A stretch of DNA of 64,000 nucleotides from the NCBI GenBank assembly GCA_963583905.1, contig OY757309.1, positions 197,549,482 through 197,613,481 of the forward strand, read 5' to 3'. Under the pieces are notes generated by a model. The model was not told the DNA's origin, did no database searches, and was given only the letters and a program-made list of their open reading frames with translations. Origin of the DNA: Stenurella melanura. Its lineage: Eukaryota; Arthropoda; Insecta; Coleoptera; Cerambycidae. Position numbers and translations under genes: made by a program. Of this stretch, positions 57,782-64,000 are shown piece after piece; positions within the stretch are counted from its first letter, which is position 1; the number at the start of each line of letters is the position of its first letter.

Positions 57782-59259
57782 CCAGGTGTCCAGTTAGTGT
57801 TCCCTCGGAAGATTGTGCAGGAACGGCTAACTTTATAAAAAAACTTTCTTAACAAAAGTTTCAATGTTTCATCTCTACTACAACAAATTGTCAAATATCC
57901 TGTAACGAAAAAATTTTTTTTCGTTAAAGCATCCGTGCTACATAAATTTGAATTACCCTCGAAAATGCCGACGCGAAGTTAACAAGTGCGCATACGCGGT
58001 AGGGAAATGACTGAGGACATTTGAAATATCCATGCTACTTCACTTTCGCTTTTGACACTGGTGAGTTAAGATCGTTTACTTATTCTTTAACGGATTTTCA
58101 CGTTTATTTCTTTAATCCTTTGATATTTTGAATATATTTGATTATTAAATGATGTCATATTATTGAGCTAATATTGCTGTATAGTTATTTTTGGGAATTA
58201 AAGGATATTCCGTGTAATAATAAATTTTTATTAACGCACATGTTTGTGCGATTTCCGCGTCCATTGGACACATGTTAAATCATTAATTATCGTGGCAATT
58301 TTGTATTTTGTGGTCGCTTGAGACACAATACCGTGGTGTTTTGTCATTATTTAGATTATTGTGGACGAGGATTAAACTCCGAAATTATTCAAGGGATAAA
58401 TTAGAATCTTTGTTTCTTAATCGTGTGTAGACAATCTCATCTCATTAAAAGTGTGATGATGGTTGGTTATAAATCCCATTTACAACGCTCTTATGTCCAA
58501 TAATAAAAGAAAAATGTATGTACGTCTGATTGTATTTTTATCACTTGTAAATCAAATGATTTTTGTTTAGTTTTAAATGGCATCAAAGAAATGTCTACTT
58601 AAGTACTTATTGTTTATTAGACGCTTGGGAGTATCAAAGACGTTTAAGTTAATAGCCAAATGTCGCAATCTCAAATCTCTTCAGACTTTACATTTTTAAA
58701 TTTTTTTCCCTCCTTCAATTCTTTGAGACTTCCTACCACATATATGTTTTCTTTTTAAGCGGTGCTCGGGAATCTACAAAATATCACAATTAACCAGTAT
58801 GTTACTGGTAAATAACCTCTACGACTGTGACTTTTACGTCAAAGGATCAGTTAAAGGTTGCTTTTTTTAAATAAACAACACAAATAAGTATAAAAACTTG
58901 AAATTAAATATTTCGCCGATGTTTCGGAAATCTATTCTGTTTCCTTTTTCAAGGCTTTTTTGAAAAATCTTTTTGCTGTGCATGATAAATACACAGCTCT
59001 AAGCTTTGTTATATTTAATATCCATAGATACTTACAATTTACCTAGAACTATTGATATAGTTAACAGTTTTTATATTAGTTTTTATACAATGTTTAGTTT
59101 GTGAAGTTCTTCTTTTAACATTGGCAACCCAGTTGTACAGACATCTACGGAACAATTCGACACGCATCTATCCTCCTTCAATAATATTACCGCGGATTCT
59201 TTAATTTTTATTTTTTGATTTCTGCCTCTTTTGTTAAAATTTTTGCCGAGTCACTACAC

Positions 59260-59520
59260 CGCTGTATTTCCACCTTAAATGAAAACTGGTAACTTAACCC
59301 CCTGTGATATATGCAACCCATGTTACATTTGCGTATATCAGCCGTTGCATATACGCAGTCTCACTCGACCGCGACACCGCTGTACTTCCACCTTAAATGA
59401 AAACTGGTAACTTGACCCCCTGTGATATATGCAACCCATATTACATTTGTGTATATCAGCCTTTGCATATACGCAGTCTCACTCGACCGCGACACCGCTG
59501 TACTTCCACCTTAAATGAAA
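59260..59520 (+). repeat. ~118-bp tandem repeat, 2.2 units
   Basis: The start CGCTGTATTTCCACCTTAAA recurs at 59260, 59378 and 59495. Each unit has TGATATATGCAACCCAT and an imperfect inverted GCATATACGCAG / GCGTATATCAGCC, so each unit can fold. Confidence 0.9.
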
Positions 59521-60300
59521 AGTCGTTTTGTCGCATTTAGTTAACCTCGTGTTAGTACAAGAGGTTAAGAGATAATTTTTTTTAGTTTGTTTTTCGGCAG
59601 ATTAAACCCATAATTTTGTTCGCTATATTTGTTACAGTATTATTATTTAGCAGATAGTAATTCAGATATTTTCTCTCTAATTCTAACTAAATTTTGTTAC
59701 CTTTATTCAAATTTTTGGTCATAACCAGTCAGCCATTTAATGAACGGCTAAAATTTCATGAGAGTAGAGTTTTCTCATTTATTAGTTTCATTTATTATAT
59801 TAATCAGTAGCTTATTCATATATTTCAGAAGTAAAATGTTATCAATACTCAGGTTTTTTGTTAAAGTTCTAATACCTAGTTTGGTTTTGCAGTGACCTTC
59901 GTCACCATAGTTTTTTGTAGTTTTCTCGTATTTCTCTTTTCTTACAATTTAAAATTTTGTTCTATTATCAACTGGTTCTTTACATTACCCCTTTTTCATG
60001 TAAAATCCTAGACCAAACCATCCACCATTGAAGCAAGGCACAAGGCATAGATTAGATATTTGAAGATATCCTCAAAGTATTGGATATTATTCCGACGCAG
60101 CGTCTCCTGGAAATCAGCGTTGTCAGGACCTGAATATTACGTCCTCCTTCCTATGCCCAAATTTATGTGCAAAATTCAACTTTGGATCAGAAGAAAAATT
60201 CTAAACCAGTTGATCGTTTCTTATTGTAATTTCTTTGTTAATTTTCAAATTTAATTTTTTTAACTAAATTTTTGTCAACTAATTAAATCAAATTTCACTA

Positions 60301-60660
60301 TAAATATTTTTAATAACTTGCAAAACGTTGTAAAATTTTCACTCTTTTATACTTATGGTAATATATTATTTGTTTTATATTTAAATTTGATTGTTTTTTC
60401 CCCCTGATAAAGTTTGCAAGAGTGTTATTTACTGAATACGCTGGCGCCCAAATTCTTTGTAGTTTATTTAAGTTTTGTTTTGTTATTAAATATTTTTAAT
60501 AACTTGCAAAACGTTGTAAAATTTTCACTCTTTTATACTAATGGTAATATATTATTTGTTTTATATTTAAATTTGATTGTTTTCTCCCCCTGATAAAGTT
60601 TGCAAGAGTGTTACTTACTGAATACGCTGGCGCCCAAATTCTTTGTAGCTTATTTAAGTT
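60301..60660 (+). repeat. ~186-bp tandem duplication
   Basis: AATATTTTTAATAACTTGCA through CGCTGGCGCCCAAATTCTTT is present twice in direct order and nearly identical, differing at only a few positions. It is therefore recent. Confidence 0.9.
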
Positions 60661-61937
60661 TTGTTTGGTTAATTTGACAAGTAAATAATTGTTCAAAAAA
60701 ATATATAACTCTTCTCGCCACCGAGTGACCCTTGACCAGCCCTGAGCTAACCGGTTGCTACTCTTTCATAGCTTTCTCAGCAGCCAGCTGAGAAGTTGTG
60801 GTTGCAATCCAAGGCATCAAAAAAAGTTAAAGAGTTACATAAGAAAGTTTGATTTTTTGAAATGGAACACCCAGTATCCTTTAGCGCCAGTTAAGCCTCC
60901 AAGGGTCCTGTATTAAACCCTTAAATATTTTGCCAGTCGAATGCAGCGTTGTCAAGTTATGACTTTTTCCCGTCTTTCTTGGCAATTTTCAAACATTTTT
61001 TTGACTGCCATATCTCCACAATTTATTAATTTTTTTTCTAAAAATGTAGGATATTGTTTGATAATGATGTATTTACTGAAAAACATTTTTGAAATAAATT
61101 ATTATTATTCTACCGGATGTCCAAAATATTTAATTATATTTTTTGATATTTAAATATGATTTTCCTCAATGTTCTCTTGATGTTAATAAGCAATTTTCAT
61201 CACGTTCACCAATAACGTACACCGTAGATATAAAATCTTGTTGACAATAATTATAGTTCATATTTTTAAGTATTACCTAACAATATTAATTCCACTTAAT
61301 CACAATATTCTTAGTCACCTTACAGAAATGTCATAAAGTGAAAAACAAACGCAAGAAAAAAGACCAAAGTCATGCTAGATTTTAATGCCAAAATAAAAAG
61401 CACCTCAATTTGATCAAGCTTATTTGAAATAATCATATCTCAAAAACTGTTTAAAATAAAAATAAAGTGTATGACATGCCTTATTTATTCATGGAAAAAA
61501 CTTATAGATATTCCATTTAAAAAAATTGAGAAAAAATAATAATTCAATATCAAGAAATATAAACAAACATTTTGGAAATCCGGTACAGTCTTAATTTATT
61601 TAAAAAATGTTTTTCAGTAAATACATTATAAAAGACATTCCACATTTTTAAAAACAATAATTTATAAATCGCGGAAACACGGCAGTCAAAAAATTTTTTG
61701 TAAATTGCCAAAAAATCATAACTTGGCAACGCTGCATCTTATTTGTCAAAATATTTCAGGGCGTAATACAGGAGTGTAATATAGCGTGTTCTATTTAAAA
61801 AAATCAAACCGTCTTGTGTAATTCGTTTTCGTGACACTTTGTATAATAGAAAATAATTGTTGTAGTTTGAAAGTTTTCTTAAAAAGTTAGCAGTTTTTGC
61901 ACAATCTTCCGAGGGAGCACTAACTGGACACCCAGTA

Positions 61938-63813
61938 CATGTAGAAAGATTAAGGTTATTGGTAGGTAGTAGGCACAGATCAATAAAAGACGTAGATAAA
62001 AAACACTGTAGAAATGGTATATTACTGTGTTTGGAGCCAAATTAAACAATAAAGTGATAAAAGGGGCAAGGAGGGGTTATGTTTATATTCGCCCATCTAC
62101 AGGGGTGCATTGTTTGAAGAGGGTTAATTATGAGCTAAGGATTCTTATTCGTTTTTGATGCTTTGATACTTATGAAACATATTACATTAGGTATATTACA
62201 GAAATGTTTCTGATACATCTAAGATATTAAAATAAAAAATGAGAATGATGAAAGTCCGGGTGGTTCAAATTGCCCAATCATAAACCGAGGAAATGTAAAT
62301 AAAATAATAAATACAATAAATAAGATTTTGGCTTCAAACATTACCTACTTATTGTTTTCAATATCTATGTTTATTTGTTGTTCTGTGGTAGTAGGCTATT
62401 CAGAATGACAACCAATAAAGTCTACTCGTACAAATCTTACGACTGTAGAAGCATAAAAGAAAAGCAAATAAGGTTAGAACATGTAAATGAACCAACTATT
62501 TGATGACAAGCTCTACCAAGGCAGAGTATGTAACACAAAACGGCATTAAATGTATTTACATACTGGTGTTTGAAGACAGATAAGTAGAAATTGCACCGAG
62601 AATAAAATCCAGCCCGTACTTTTAGCGCAAGATTTCTTTCTTTCACTATGTACTTATTTTCTTGTATAAATTGGAACACATTTTCAAATCGATGGAGAAC
62701 CAAAATTGAGTGTTTGCTTATTTTGTAGTATTATCATGTCGCCTATTAAAATATAAAGGAAACTGATTTCATCAGATATGTATATACAAAATACAGTGAA
62801 ATATATGTGCACGTAATCATAAAATTCCTTTAATGTCCACTCTTCTGAATTGAACACGTGGATAACGGCAGTAAATATTGCAGATAAGATGACGTTAAAT
62901 ATTGTTTTATATTTTGTATGTATCGTTAATGTTTTATATATTATAAATGTTTGTATGATTTATACGCTATTGAATATGTCCAAAAAAAAAGAGGAAGTAA
63001 GGAACAATTCTTTTAAATGGTTTTTATTGTTTCATCTGTTAGTTGGTCGCCTTTTAATGATGCTATTAAATTTAGGTAGCTACCTTGAACAAAACTGTTT
63101 TTATATAAAATATGAGCATAAACGAATCTGCAAAAAATGCAAAAATTGACATTTAAAAAAAAATTTTTTTGGAAAACCTTTGTTTTAAAATGCGCTTTCA
63201 AGTTATGAAAAAGCGGATAATCTACATTGAAAAATAAAAAAGCTATATTGTTGCATAATCGCGTAAAAAAAGGTCACTTTAAAGAAATCGTTATAAAATC
63301 GGTTAAAATCAATATTTTCTGAAAATTCCAACGGCATATTAAATTTAAACAGTTTTTTTAACCTTCTAGTCTGGTTTAGGCAGTTTCAATTATGTACAAA
63401 AGAAGAAGCGCGACTTGCAATTAAGGCTTGAGAAAAGAATCGATCGTCTACTACTTAACAAGAGAAAAACCGATCTTGCTAAAATTTCGAGCACTTTTTT
63501 ATATCAGTATAAGCAACAATTCCTGAAAGTTTAAAGCCTCTAGGTGTTTCCGTTTCCGAGTTATTTAATGTCAAAAAGCACTCTTTCAACTTTGAACACT
63601 ATTTGCAAATAAAGAAGACACTTAGCTACTTCAAGGTAGTTTCATTCTTTAGATAATTCAATAAGAAACAAGAACTAATAAGGTACATTTGGCGAAAAAT
63701 TCGCAGGAGAGAGGATATAAAGCAAAACGTGAAAAAAGTATTTTTTAACTATTAATTTAAAAAATAAGCACACGGTTTACGAAGTACGCATGGTGATAAT
63801 CGTGATTAGAAGC
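61938..63813. other. No gene recognised
   Basis: AT-rich. The open frames of 62-99 codons at 62437-63201 show no recognisable domain. Confidence 0.45.
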
Positions 63814-64000
63814 AAAAAACCGCTGCCTAAGGAATCACTACTTTCACATCCAGATTTTTCATTCAAGTCACTATAGGAAAGATCTTGCCTAGATTTGCTC
63901 TCTAATACGTGGAAATTATTGGTCATAAAATTTTAAAAATATTTGGGGTAGATGTTATAGAAAAATTTGAGGCGTTGGTTTCCACTATATACGATAAAAA
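63814..64000 (+). mobile_element. HINE-like repeat copy 9, 5' end, cut by the window edge
   Basis: AAAAAACCGCTGCCTAAGGA, then CACTACTTTCACATCCAGAT and the conserved downstream block (TTGCTCTCTAATACGTGGAA, TGGGGTAGATGTTATAGAAA). It continues beyond the window. Confidence 0.85.

Larger units (their letters stand above)
57911..60828. mobile_element. 2.9-kb insertion in the fold-back arm, identity unresolved
   Basis: It is bounded by the two halves of the left arm. It contains two tandem duplications (59260-59520 and 60301-60660). At 58919-58957 a GTTTCGGAAATCTATTCTG...CTTTTTCAAGGC stretch resembles the conserved 'GTTTCGG...TTCTTCAAG'-type terminal sequence of Penelope-like retroelements. No reverse transcriptase or GIY-YIG domain was found, so the assignment is only a suggestion. 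Confidence 0.5.
57782..61935. mobile_element. TA-flanked long-arm fold-back (mariner-type MITE), split
   Basis: The left end CCAGGTGTCCAGTTAGTG, TCCCTCGGAAGATTGTGCA is matched by its inverse at 61885-61935 (TGCACAATCTTCCGAGGGAG, CACTAACTGGACACCCAG). TA lies on both outer sides (57780-57781 and 61936-61937). The left arm runs to about 57910, breaks, and resumes at about 60830. From there it pairs continuously (60830-61100 against 61592-61850, e.g. TGCAGCGTTGTCAAGTTATG with its inverse near 61720). Without the insertion the element is about 1.24 kb. No coding sequence remains. Confidence 0.82.

Noticed and set aside
62437..63201. Overlapping frames of 62-99 codons
   Set aside because: AT-driven composition, no domain or splice context.

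Overview
This window looks like a piece of an insect nuclear genome, from a large, AT-rich, transposon-packed genome (a beetle is plausible, but the sequence does not fix the order). There are no operons, rRNA genes or tRNA genes. The only host-gene material I can support is split by introns. Almost everything else is mobile DNA, much of it nested.

Host genes: on the minus strand there is a 3' terminal exon (51047-51259) of an SLC17-type transporter (sialin / inorganic phosphate cotransporter-like). It also has two near-identical 86-nt penultimate-type exons (57325-57410 and 47055-47140). The 57.3 kb exon splices in frame onto the 51.2 kb terminal exon. The 47.1 kb exon is a second copy with no visible terminal exon, so a tandem gene duplication is likely. 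One further weak exon candidate is at 28712-28833 (+).

Mobile DNA, left to right: two CACAG-ended fold-back elements nested one in the other (3193-5724 and 3753-5075). A Tc1/mariner-type element (8519-13087) has its transposase split by a hAT element (8747-12081, 8-bp target duplication). A third CACAG-ended fold-back lies at 13539-14694 and a fourth at 20078-20965. A decayed non-LTR retrotransposon is at 15977-18180 (-). A P-like THAP transposon (23354-26228) sits inside a tRNA-derived SINE. Inverted-repeat elements lie at 26.5-27.4 and 27.7-28.6 kb, and a solo LTR at 34257-34679. A second mariner-type relic is at 47311-48868. A fold-back with internal 141-bp repeats is at 53.94-55.93 kb, and a TA-flanked fold-back split by a 2.9-kb insertion at 57782-61935.

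The most striking content is one high-copy non-autonomous family with nine copies or fragments here. It has one fixed end (AAAACCGCTGCCTAAGGAAT), a subterminal ACTTCCACATCC that returns inverted in a hairpin at the other end, and internal 256-bp and 91-bp tandem arrays. The architecture resembles Helentron-associated (HINE/DINE-1-like) rolling-circle elements. One copy (39151-45685) carries a 4.6-kb non-LTR retrotransposon (39760-44383) whose 1277-codon endonuclease/RT/RNase H frame is fully open, so that insertion is probably young.
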